Part shown: positions 7,973 to 14,903 of the stretch, one piece after another
Layout: every line of letters starts with the position of its first letter
Position numbering within the stretch: position 1 is the stretch's first letter
Assembly (NCBI GenBank): GCA_001557035.1
Contig: LSKJ01000591.1
Span: forward strand, 1-20,037
Reading direction: 5' to 3'
Length of the DNA: 20,037 nucleotides
Origin: Rhodospirillaceae bacterium CCH5-H10
Lineage (GTDB): Bacteria > Pseudomonadota > Alphaproteobacteria > Reyranellales > Reyranellaceae
Made by a program: the position numbers and the translations under genes
Notes under the pieces: generated by a model
Databases searched by the model: none
The model's input: only the letters and a program-made list of their open reading frames with translations
What the model was told of the DNA's origin: nothing

Positions 7973-8821
7973 TCAGTAGTTGCCGGCTTTGGCGGGCGCC
8001 TTCGCGGGCGCGGCGGCGCCGTCACCCAGCAGTCCGCGCATCTCGGCGCCCTTCGTGTCCCACCAGTCGGCAAGGATGCGAACGTCCCAGCCGATGCAGA
8101 AATGCTTCACGCCCATGTCGAGATACTTCTTGGCCTGGCTGGGATCGCGCAGCTCGACGCGCGGATGCAGGCCCTTCTTCAGCGCCGTCTCGATGGTCTT
8201 CTTCTCGGCCGCCACCACGTCTGGGTGATTGGCCTGTCCTGTCAGGCCGATGCTCATCGAATAGTCGGAGGCGCCGAACTGGATCATGTCGAGGCCCGGC
8301 ACGTCGAGGACGCGGTCGAGATCGTCCACGCAGGACTTCTTCTCGACCATGATGGCGATAACCACCTCGTTCAGCGCATCGACATAGGCGGGCGAGCCAC
8401 CGGTGCGGACCGTGCCGACGTCGCGGCGCATGCCGACGCCCAGGCGTCCGCGGCCGCGCGCGCCCTCGGCCATCGTCGTCTCGGCGCGCACCGCGTCGAC
8501 GGCGGCCTTTGCGTCCTCCACCGAACGGATGTCGGCGAACAGCACGCTCTGGAAGCCCGAGCCGATCGCGCGCATGGCCTGGTGCGTGTACTGGGTCTGC
8601 TCGATCTTGATCATGCCCGACATGCCCATCAGCTCGAACGAGCGACCGAGATTGTCGAGATCGTGCATGGTGAACGGCGCGTACTCGGCCGTGAACTCCA
8701 CGTAGTCGTACTGCCTGGAGTGGCCGATCAGTTCGACCAGCGTCGGCCAGGCCGACAGGATGTGAGTGCCGACGGTCGGCCTGCCCGCGTTCAGCGCTTC
8801 ACGAAGTGGATTGCGGCTCAT
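7973..8821 (-). CDS. HpcH/HpaI aldolase-like protein with altered active site
   Basis: This is a TIM-barrel protein (282 aa) of the HpcH/HpaI aldolase/citrate lyase family, whose members make or break C-C bonds of 2-keto acids using a divalent metal. The metal ligands appear kept: Glu160 in IMVEKK and Asp186 in GASDYSMS. The position of the usual catalytic His (EHAP/EHGP in HpaI) reads EYAP here (Tyr47), and the substrate-binding Arg region reads MIKIEQ (Lys72). The reaction may therefore differ from classic HpaI. The C-terminus ends in an Ala/Pro/Lys-rich tail. A GGGGG-type ribosome site precedes ATG 8821. It is the first gene of an operon with the S9 peptidase and serine hydrolase, and is divergent from the D-2-hydroxyacid dehydrogenase across 58 bases. 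Confidence 0.88.
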   Translation of the reverse strand: MSRNPLREALNAGRPTVGTHILSAWPTLVELIGHSRQYDYVEFTAEYAPFTMHDLDNLGRSFELMGMSGMIKIEQTQYTHQAMRAIGSGFQSVLFADIRSVEDAKAAVDAVRAETTMAEGARGRGRLGVGMRRDVGTVRTGGSPAYVDALNEVVIAIMVEKKSCVDDLDRVLDVPGLDMIQFGASDYSMSIGLTGQANHPDVVAAEKKTIETALKKGLHPRVELRDPSQAKKYLDMGVKHFCIGWDVRILADWWDTKGAEMRGLLGDGAAAPAKAPAKAGNY

Positions 8822-8879
8822 CTTGTTCCCCCAGGGTGGTCGTTCGGGCTAGTGTGGCACCTTGTGCAGGGGGAGTTCC

Positions 8880-9848
8880 ATGTTTCCGACGAGAGATAAG
8901 CTGACAATCTGCTTCGCGCATGCGGCATACCAGATGAAGGACCAGTTCGATGCCCGGAATACCGGCATCAACAGCTTCCAGGTGCGCAGCTACGACGAGT
9001 TCGTGCAGAGGGTCGGTGAGGCCGATGTCGTTTCGGTCTCCGGTATGTGGAAGAACGACATCATCCCGCATGCCTCGAAGCTGAAGTTCATCCAGTCGAT
9101 CAGCTCGGGCATGGACCAGTATTCCAAGGAACAGTTGGGCGCCAAGGGCATCCGTCTCGCCAGCGCGGCCGGGGTCAATGCGCGTGCCGTGGCCGAGCAT
9201 GCGCTGGCGCTGATCCTGGCCGTCTTCCGCCGCATCCCCGAGGCACGCGACAACCAGCACAAGAAGGTGTGGCGCGGCATGCTGGGCGATCTCACCCAGC
9301 GCGAGGACGAGCTGGGCGGCAAGACGCTGCTGATCGTCGGCATGGGCCGCATCGGCAGCCATCTCGCCAAGCTCGCCAAGGCCTTCGACATGAAGGTGGT
9401 CGGCATCCGCCGCGATCCGAAGGCCGGCCCCAACGGCGCCGACGAGATCCATGGCATGGGTGATCTGGTGAAGCTGATCCCGCAGGCCGACATCGTGGCG
9501 CTGACCTGCGCGCTGACGCCCGAGACGACCGGCCTGATGAGCGACGCGGCCTTCGCGGCGATGAAGCCGTCGTCGGTTTTCGTGAACGTGGCGCGCGGCA
9601 AGGTCGCCGACGAAGCGGCCCTCATCAAGACGATGGAGGGCAACAAGATCTGGGCGGCGGCGCTCGACGTCACCGCCGAGGAGCCGCTGCCGGCAGCCTC
9701 TCCGCTGTGGACGCTGCCGAATGTCTTCATTACCCCGCACACCGCGGGCGAAACCCGCGCCTATGAAGACAATGTCATCGACATCCTGATCGAGAACCTC
9801 GACCGCCTGTGGCTGGGCGAGACGACGCTCCGCAACCAGGTTCTGTAG
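8880..9848 (+). CDS. D-2-hydroxyacid dehydrogenase family protein
   Basis: This is an NAD(P)-dependent dehydrogenase (322 aa) that interconverts 2-keto acids and D-2-hydroxyacids. The Rossmann motif GMGRIG starts at Gly154. The catalytic set is complete: Arg239 (NVARGKV), Glu268 (TAEEPLP) and His287 (ITPHTAG). The N-terminal substrate domain is recognisable from the SSGMDQY and NARAVAEHALALIL blocks. The frame opens at 8862, but the start at 8880 has a GGGAG site five bases upstream and is preferred. It is transcribed away from the HpaI-like aldolase, so the two may share a regulatory region and act on related keto or hydroxy acids. The exact substrate cannot be told. Confidence 0.93.
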   Translation: MFPTRDKLTICFAHAAYQMKDQFDARNTGINSFQVRSYDEFVQRVGEADVVSVSGMWKNDIIPHASKLKFIQSISSGMDQYSKEQLGAKGIRLASAAGVNARAVAEHALALILAVFRRIPEARDNQHKKVWRGMLGDLTQREDELGGKTLLIVGMGRIGSHLAKLAKAFDMKVVGIRRDPKAGPNGADEIHGMGDLVKLIPQADIVALTCALTPETTGLMSDAAFAAMKPSSVFVNVARGKVADEAALIKTMEGNKIWAAALDVTAEEPLPAASPLWTLPNVFITPHTAGETRAYEDNVIDILIENLDRLWLGETTLRNQVL

Positions 9849-9861
9849 GCGAGGCTTACAG

Positions 9862-9892
9862 TCCCGCCCTCGGGAAGGACGGGCTAGTCCTT
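9862..9892. terminator. Possible hairpins between convergent genes
   Basis: Two short competing inverted repeats lie here: TCCCG/CGGGA (9862-9866 and 9871-9875) and AAGGAC/GTCCTT (9875-9880 and 9887-9892). They lie between the ends of the dehydrogenase and the convergent FecR/DUF6600 gene, partly inside the latter. No strong T-run follows. A terminator role is possible but weakly supported. Confidence 0.3.
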
Positions 9893-12175
9893 GTCCTTCT
9901 TGTTGCCGCCGCCGTTGTTGCCGCTCTGCCGCTGCTGCTGCTCAGCCTTGGGCGGCTGGGCGATCTGCTGCTGGGGCTGAGGAGCCGGCGCACGGGTCTC
10001 CTTGTCCTTGGGCGCCTGCTGCTGTTGGGGCTGGGGCTGCGGACGCGGCGGCTGGGCCTGCTGTTGCGGGGGCTCGGCCCGCGGCTGCGGCGCGGCCTGT
10101 CGCGGCGCTTCCTGATGGGGCGCAGCTCCGGGCTTTGGCGAAGGCTGCGGGGCAGCCTGGCGCGGCTCTTCCTGGCGCGGCTGCGGAGTCGCGGCCGGCT
10201 TCGGGGCAGGGGCTACCTGCTTCGGTTCGTCCTGCTTGGACTGCGGCGCAGCATTCGGCTTCTGCTGATCCGGAGCCGCCTGCTTACGCTCGTCCTGACG
10301 GGAGTCCGGGCGAGACTGCGGCGCATTCGGCTTCTCGGGCGCCGGGGCAGCCTGCCTAGGTTCGTTCCGCTTCGCATCGTCACGCTTCGCGGGAGACGGA
10401 TCGGGCGAGGCCAGGGCCGGCTTCGGCGGCGCCGGGGCTGCTTCCTTCGGCTGGTTGGCGGCCGGCTTGCCGGGCTCCTGCCTGGCCTGCTCCGGCGCAG
10501 CCTTGTTCGTTTCCTTGAGCGCCGGCGGGGCGCCACCCTGACGCGGCTGCAGCGGCGGTGTGGCGGGCTTGGCTGTCTTCACGTCGGGGCTTTCGGCGGT
10601 CTTGGCCTTGGCATCGGCGCCGGCCTTGGTGTCCGTCGAGGCGATCTTCGGGCCGGGGGCGGCAGCCTTCTTCTGCTGATCCGTCGTAGCGGGCTTGGCG
10701 AGCGTCGGCATGTCGGCGACGGCCGTCTTGGCCACCGCGACGTCAGCCGTCTTCGTCTTGGCCTGAGTCTTCGCTTCATCGGGCTTCGTCGCGGCCTTGG
10801 CGTCTGTCTTGACGTCCGCCACCGCGGCGACCGAAGCGGTCGGTGCCGGCGGCGCGGCGACGGGCGCCACGGCGGCCTTGGCGATCTTGTCGGCCGCGAC
10901 GTTCAGCGCGGCGCGCTGCACCGGCTGCGAGCGAACGAAGGCCTGTGACGGCACGACGGTCGCGAAGCGCTGGTTGGCCAGCACCGAATTCTGGCCGGCA
11001 ATGTATGCTTCGCGGCGCTGCGCGCGCTCCCAGCGATCGTTCAACTCGCGATCCTGAATCATCGCGGCGCGGTTGATGCGCTGATAGTAGTCGCGGTTGG
11101 TCGTGTAGGGCGGCACGTAGACCTCGCGCGGTCCCAGCGGGAACCAGCCCACCGGGCCAGTCGTGCGGCCCTGGTTTCCGAGTTGGGCTGCCAGTTCGAG
11201 GCCGCCCACGAAGGCGACGAGGGCAGGCGCATAAACAGGACGCTGCTCGCGCTGCGGCGGCACCCAGACCCAGCGATTGTTGCTGTTGGCCCAGCGGCCA
11301 TAGTGATACGGCGCGAAGCCCCAGGGCTGCTCGTCGATCCAGGTCCAGCCCCACGGCTTCACATAAGACCAATGGCCGGTGCGATAGGGCGCCCAGCCGG
11401 CCGGCGTCGAACGCGGCACCCAGACCTGGCCGTAGCTGCCGTCGTTGATCCAGTTGCCGTAGGCGTTGAGATCCTCGTAGCCGGTCATGCCGGCCGGCAC
11501 GTATTGCGGCTGCTGGTCGTAGATCACCTGCCGGTCGCGCGCGGCCCAGGAGGCGGCGGGCGCCGGAGGAGCGGCCTGGACAGTCCGGAGCTGCAGCGCG
11601 CTGCCGTCGCCGAAGACCTCGCCGACTTCACCCGCGCGCACCGCCAGCGTCTGTCCGTTCAGGCCCTGGATCTGCGCGGCGCCCGAGCGCACGCCCAGCC
11701 GCGTCGGATCCTGAGTCGACCCCGCCTCGACATAGTAGTCGCCCTGCTGCTGCAGGGTGATCGTGCCGCGGGGCGTCACGATCTCGTACGGCTGCGCGGC
11801 ATCCATCGCGAAGGTCTTCACGTCGACGCGGCCCTGCGCCAGTTGCAGGCGCACCTGGGCGTCGTCGATCTGCGTCATGTCGAGTTCGGTGGAGCCGTCC
11901 ATGCGGATGCGCGTGCCGGCGACTGAAACCTCGCTGCGCGCGTTGGGTTCGGTCCAGAGGGCGTCGCCGGTGGTCAGCGGCGTGTTGACGATCGCCTTCG
12001 TCCAGCCGCTCTGCTCGTCGTCATGGAAGGAGACGGTCCCGTCCACGAACGCGAGGCGTCCGACGCGGCCCGGAGGCTCGCTTTGTGACTGTGCCGTGGC
12101 GGAAAAGGTCACGAGTGAGGCGCCGACCACACCGGCCAGGACCTTCCACGCCGCACGACCGAAGACTTCGCCCAT
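9884..12175 (-). CDS. Exported FecR-domain/DUF6600 protein with long low-complexity tail
   Basis: A large exported protein (763 aa). Residues 1 to about 29 look like a Sec signal peptide with a probable cleavage site after SATA. Residues about 36-190 form a FecR-like domain (GRVGRLAFVDGTVSF, EIVTPRGTITLQQQGDYYVE). Residues about 230-330 are rich in Trp, Tyr and Gly (YGNWINDGSYGQVWVP, PWGWTWIDEQPWGFAPYHYGRW), the pattern of DUF6600. From about residue 430 to the end it is low complexity, first Ala/Lys/Asp-rich, then Pro/Gln/Ala/Lys/Arg with recurring RQAAP- and PKP-like units, ending NNGGGNKKDKD. An AGGAGG ribosome site lies six bases before ATG 12175. The tail may span the periplasm or bind the wall or an anionic polymer; that is inference. 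Function of the family is not established. Confidence 0.88.
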   Translation of the reverse strand: MGEVFGRAAWKVLAGVVGASLVTFSATAQSQSEPPGRVGRLAFVDGTVSFHDDEQSGWTKAIVNTPLTTGDALWTEPNARSEVSVAGTRIRMDGSTELDMTQIDDAQVRLQLAQGRVDVKTFAMDAAQPYEIVTPRGTITLQQQGDYYVEAGSTQDPTRLGVRSGAAQIQGLNGQTLAVRAGEVGEVFGDGSALQLRTVQAAPPAPAASWAARDRQVIYDQQPQYVPAGMTGYEDLNAYGNWINDGSYGQVWVPRSTPAGWAPYRTGHWSYVKPWGWTWIDEQPWGFAPYHYGRWANSNNRWVWVPPQREQRPVYAPALVAFVGGLELAAQLGNQGRTTGPVGWFPLGPREVYVPPYTTNRDYYQRINRAAMIQDRELNDRWERAQRREAYIAGQNSVLANQRFATVVPSQAFVRSQPVQRAALNVAADKIAKAAVAPVAAPPAPTASVAAVADVKTDAKAATKPDEAKTQAKTKTADVAVAKTAVADMPTLAKPATTDQQKKAAAPGPKIASTDTKAGADAKAKTAESPDVKTAKPATPPLQPRQGGAPPALKETNKAAPEQARQEPGKPAANQPKEAAPAPPKPALASPDPSPAKRDDAKRNEPRQAAPAPEKPNAPQSRPDSRQDERKQAAPDQQKPNAAPQSKQDEPKQVAPAPKPAATPQPRQEEPRQAAPQPSPKPGAAPHQEAPRQAAPQPRAEPPQQQAQPPRPQPQPQQQQAPKDKETRAPAPQPQQQIAQPPKAEQQQRQSGNNGGGNKKDKD

Positions 12176-12213
12176 CCGGGACCTCCTGCTAGGCTAGGTC
12201 ACGAGAACGTCCA

Positions 12214-12240
12214 CCCGGTACCGCGGTTGCACGGACCGGG
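12214..12240 (+). promoter_or_regulatory. Leader hairpin ahead of the 193-aa gene
   Basis: The arms CCCGGT (12214-12219) and ACCGGG (12235-12240) pair perfectly. An inner CCG/CGG pair follows after one bulged base, giving a nine-pair stem. The hairpin ends 19 bases before the ATG at 12260 and just before the ribosome site. It could be an RNA leader element or a protein-binding palindrome in the divergent region shared with the FecR/DUF6600 gene. Confidence 0.35.
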
Positions 12241-12259
12241 AGAAACACAGGGGGAGAAT

Positions 12260-12841
12260 ATGAGCGTCGCCGATCCGCACCGCGTCGTCCTGACGGGCGA
12301 GAACCCGTTCCTTCGTCTCAGCGAGAAGGACGGGGATCCCAATTCCACCGATGCCAGCTACTGGCGAATCCTGTTCTGCCCGGCCGGCCCCGGCCATGTG
12401 CTGTACCTAAAGAGCGAGCTGACGCACGGGCACTGGCGCATCTATTCCGACAACATCGCCATGGCGCGCTGGCTGCAGCAGACCGTGCAGGGAATGCTCA
12501 ATCCCGAGCTGAAGGACCTGTCGATCCCGGTGATCGACGCCGATTTCAGCAAGTCCGGCGACCCGCGCTATTTCTGGACCGAGTATGTATCCGCCGCCGA
12601 CGCCGAGATCGCGCTGACCTGGCACGATATCGGCGATCCGCTGCTGATCCATACCGAGCCCAACAAGGAGCCGAACCCGCGCCCATACGGCGTCTGCACC
12701 GTCCTTGTGCCCGCGCTGTCCGGCCGGTTGACGCTGAACGGCCAGCAGGCCCGCGGCAAGCCCTGGCCCCGCGAACGCGAAGGCCGCCCCTTCAGCACCT
12801 CGGCGCTGGCCTTCTCGGAGAGCTGGACGGAACAGCGCTGA
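12260..12841 (+). CDS. Conserved-looking hypothetical protein
   Basis: I do not recognise this 193-residue protein. It has no signal peptide or membrane segment and looks like a folded cytoplasmic protein. Aromatic-rich segments include ASYWRILFCPAGPGHVLY, HGHWRIYSDNIAMARWLQ and RYFWTEY. A middle beta-rich part (AEIALTWHDIGDPLLIH) and a C-terminal segment (YGVCTVLVPALSGRLTLNG) follow. The start at 12260 has an excellent GGGGGAG ribosome site four bases upstream, so the longer frame from 12227 is rejected. Codon use and GC match the neighbours. It is divergent from the FecR/DUF6600 gene and convergent with the LLM oxidoreductase, so it is probably a single-gene transcript. Its coding nature is well supported; its role is unknown. 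Confidence 0.8.
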   Translation: MSVADPHRVVLTGENPFLRLSEKDGDPNSTDASYWRILFCPAGPGHVLYLKSELTHGHWRIYSDNIAMARWLQQTVQGMLNPELKDLSIPVIDADFSKSGDPRYFWTEYVSAADAEIALTWHDIGDPLLIHTEPNKEPNPRPYGVCTVLVPALSGRLTLNGQQARGKPWPREREGRPFSTSALAFSESWTEQR

Positions 12842-12855
12842 TCGTCAGTTAGACG

Positions 12856-12886
12856 CAAGGCCTACGGCGCGAAGCCGTAGGCCTTG
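12856..12886. terminator. 13-bp hairpin at convergent gene ends
   Basis: A perfect 13-base-pair inverted repeat (12856-12868 and 12874-12886, arm CAAGGCCTACGGC) with a five-base loop lies between the end of the 193-aa gene and the end of the LLM gene. It contains the TAG stop and last codons of the LLM gene. On the reverse strand the loop reads TTCGC, a stable UUCG-like loop. No T-run follows on either strand, so it may be a Rho-assisted terminator, 3'-end stabiliser or both. Confidence 0.5.
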
Positions 12887-13881
12887 GCGAGTTCGGCGTA
12901 GCTGTCGCGGCGGACCTGTTCGTCGTGGGTCCAGGTGACGACGGCCATCTCGTCGACGCCGACCTGTTCCTTCAGTTCGGTGATGCGCGCCGCCACCTCC
13001 GGGCCGGTGCCGACGAAGGAGTCCTTGCGGAACTGCTCCATCTTCGCTTTCTCGAAATCGGCGAGCGGCGCCTGCGCCGCCTCGTCGGGCGGCAGCAGCG
13101 GACCCAGGATGTTCTTGTCGCGATTGATGCGGCTCAGCGCCCGTGACGTGAAGTGATACTGCGCCTTTTCCGCCGTGTCGGCGGCCAGCGCCCAGACGCA
13201 GAGCGCGGAGCGCGGCTCGGGATGCCGTTCGCTGGGGCGATAGGTTCGCTTGTAGAGGTCGATGGCGCGTTGGCCGCCCGCACCGTCGCTGAAGAACCAG
13301 GCATAGCAGTAGGGCAGGCCGAACAGGGCCGCGACCTGTGCGCCGTAATCCGAACTGCCGAGGATCCAGACCTCCGGCGCCGTCGCGCCCTGCGGGAAAG
13401 CCTTCACCGCGGCGAAGGGATGGCGGTCGACCAGCGGTTCGTTGTGCACCCAGGCGATGAGGTCGCGCACGTCGGCGGGGAAGTGCTCGGGCCGCTCGTT
13501 GGCCGCGGGATTGAGCGCAAACGCCGTGCGGCCGTCGGAACCCGGCGCGCGACCGAGGCCCATGTCGATGCGGCCCGGCGCCAGCGCGTCGAGCACGCGA
13601 AAGACCTCCGCCACTTTGAACGGCGAATAGTGCGGCAGCATGATGCCGGCGCTGCCGATGCGGATGCGCTCCGTGGTGGCGGCGATCGCGGCCATCACGA
13701 TCTCGGGCGCGGTGCCCACGATCGTCGGATGGTTGTGATGCTCCGACACCCAGAAACGCTCGTAGCCCAGCGCCTCGCAGTGCTTGGCGAGCGCCACGGT
13801 GTTGCGGATCGATTCGCCGTGCGGCCGTCCGGAGACGGCGATCGACTGGTCGAGGACGGAAAGGCGGAAGGGACGCGACAT
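12862..13881 (-). CDS. LLM class flavin-dependent oxidoreductase
   Basis: This is a luciferase-like monooxygenase (339 aa) of the bacterial LLM group that uses reduced FMN and oxygen or F420-like flavins; the group called MsnO8-like or alkanal-monooxygenase-like fits best. Family landmarks are the N-terminal LSVLDQSIAVSG, the ALGYERFWVSEHHN block, the RIRIGSAGIMLPHYSP block and the GRIDMGLGRAPGSD block. These form the flavin and substrate site of the TIM barrel. The C-terminal EELG-like region is replaced by a VGVDEMAVVTWTHDEQVR segment typical of the family. It lies 23 bases downstream of the binding-protein gene on the same strand and is probably co-transcribed. Its last codons fall in a strong hairpin. 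Substrate unknown. Confidence 0.92.
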   Translation of the reverse strand: MSRPFRLSVLDQSIAVSGRPHGESIRNTVALAKHCEALGYERFWVSEHHNHPTIVGTAPEIVMAAIAATTERIRIGSAGIMLPHYSPFKVAEVFRVLDALAPGRIDMGLGRAPGSDGRTAFALNPAANERPEHFPADVRDLIAWVHNEPLVDRHPFAAVKAFPQGATAPEVWILGSSDYGAQVAALFGLPYCYAWFFSDGAGGQRAIDLYKRTYRPSERHPEPRSALCVWALAADTAEKAQYHFTSRALSRINRDKNILGPLLPPDEAAQAPLADFEKAKMEQFRKDSFVGTGPEVAARITELKEQVGVDEMAVVTWTHDEQVRRDSYAELAKAYGFAP

Positions 13882-13904
13882 GGAGCGGAGATGGGCCTTG
13901 CCGT

Positions 13905-14753
13905 CTATTCCGGCAAGGTCGCGATCATGTAGAGCGTCTGGAGTTGCTGCGTCGGTCGCGCATTCTTGCCGAACACGTCGCCGAAGATCGTGGCGATCTG
14001 GCCCGACCGGTAGATGTGGCTGAGCGCGCGGTCGACGGCCAGGCGGAACGGGCCTTCGCCCAGCTTCATGGCGAGCGCGAAGGGCTCCAGGCTGAGATAG
14101 GTGTTGGCCAGCAGGATCTTCGCGGCGTCCTTGTGATCCTTGATCATCGCCGTGAGCATCGCGCCGCCGGCGAAGTAGGCCGAAATCTCGCCCTTCTCCA
14201 GCGCCGTCATGGCCGCGGTGAAGTCAGTGAAGGGCACGACGGTCGCGTTGACGTGGATCGAAGCCAGCGCCTTCTTCAGTTCTTCCTCGGTCAGCGTGCC
14301 GGCGACGGCGCCGATCTTCTTGCCGGCGAATTCCTGCATGTCGCGCGGGCCGTCGTTGCGGATGGCGAAGGTCGTGCCGTCGACGAAGGTGGTGATGGAG
14401 AAGTCGACCACGGCGCGGCGGTCGAGCGTCTCGGTGAGCGAGTCGCAGAGCAGGTCGATCTTGCCCTGCTTGATCATGTCGAGGCGGTTCTCGGTGGTGA
14501 CCGGCACGAACTCGACCTTGAGACCGGGCAGCTTGAGCTGCCGGGCGATGTCCTTGGCGACTGCCTCGCAGAGCTGGACCATGAAGCCGTTGGGCGCACC
14601 GTTGGCGCCCTTGTAGGCGAAGGGATGCGCATTCTCGCGGAAGCCGCCGCGCAGGACGCCGGTCTTGGCGATGTCGTCCAGCGTGCCGGCCCAGGCGCCG
14701 CCCGCCGCCAGGAGGCTCGTTGCCAGCGCAACACCACTCAGGAATCGCTTCAT
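13905..14753 (-). CDS. Periplasmic amino-acid-type ABC transporter substrate-binding protein
   Basis: This is an exported solute-binding protein (282 aa) of the SBP_bac_3 type, which binds polar amino acids or similar compounds in the periplasm. Residues 1 to about 22 are a signal peptide (MKRFLSGVALATSLLAAGGAWA). The mature part starts TLDDIAKTGVLRGGFRENAHPFAY, then shows NGFMVQLCEAVAKDI, ENRLDMIKQGKIDLLCDSLTET and FAGKKIGAVAGT, all standard for the fold. The frame extends to 14783, but ATG 14753 starts a clean signal peptide and has a GAGGGA site four bases upstream. No permease or ATPase gene is adjacent, so it is either an orphan or works with components elsewhere. It precedes the LLM gene by 23 bases. 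Confidence 0.9.
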   Translation of the reverse strand: MKRFLSGVALATSLLAAGGAWAGTLDDIAKTGVLRGGFRENAHPFAYKGANGAPNGFMVQLCEAVAKDIARQLKLPGLKVEFVPVTTENRLDMIKQGKIDLLCDSLTETLDRRAVVDFSITTFVDGTTFAIRNDGPRDMQEFAGKKIGAVAGTLTEEELKKALASIHVNATVVPFTDFTAAMTALEKGEISAYFAGGAMLTAMIKDHKDAAKILLANTYLSLEPFALAMKLGEGPFRLAVDRALSHIYRSGQIATIFGDVFGKNARPTQQLQTLYMIATLPE

Positions 14754-14903
14754 CTCGTCCCTCGTCGAATGAGGGCGGAACAATCCGATATTCGGTCACG
14801 CGTGGCCACTGGAAATGCGGAAGACGAGGATTGTAGCGGCTTGTAGCGCCGCGTCCTGCGGGCCAAACTCCCGGCCGAATTTCTGGACCCCCGGAGGACC
14901 CGT
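14754..14903. promoter_or_regulatory. Divergent intergenic region with short repeats
   Basis: This 150-base gap between the binding-protein gene (reverse) and the aldehyde dehydrogenase gene (forward) must hold both promoters. It contains a tandem direct repeat TTGTAGCGGC/TTGTAGCGCC at 14831-14850 with exact 10-base period, a palindrome CCGATATTCGG at 14785-14795 and GTGGCCAC at 14802-14809. I could not assign a convincing -35/-10 pair on either strand. The repeats are candidate operator sites. Confidence 0.45.

Noticed and set aside
9809..10948. A 379-codon forward frame, Leu/Arg/Gly-rich
   Set aside because: It is antisense to the low-complexity tail of the FecR/DUF6600 protein; the repetitive look comes from the complement of Pro/Ala/Gln codons.
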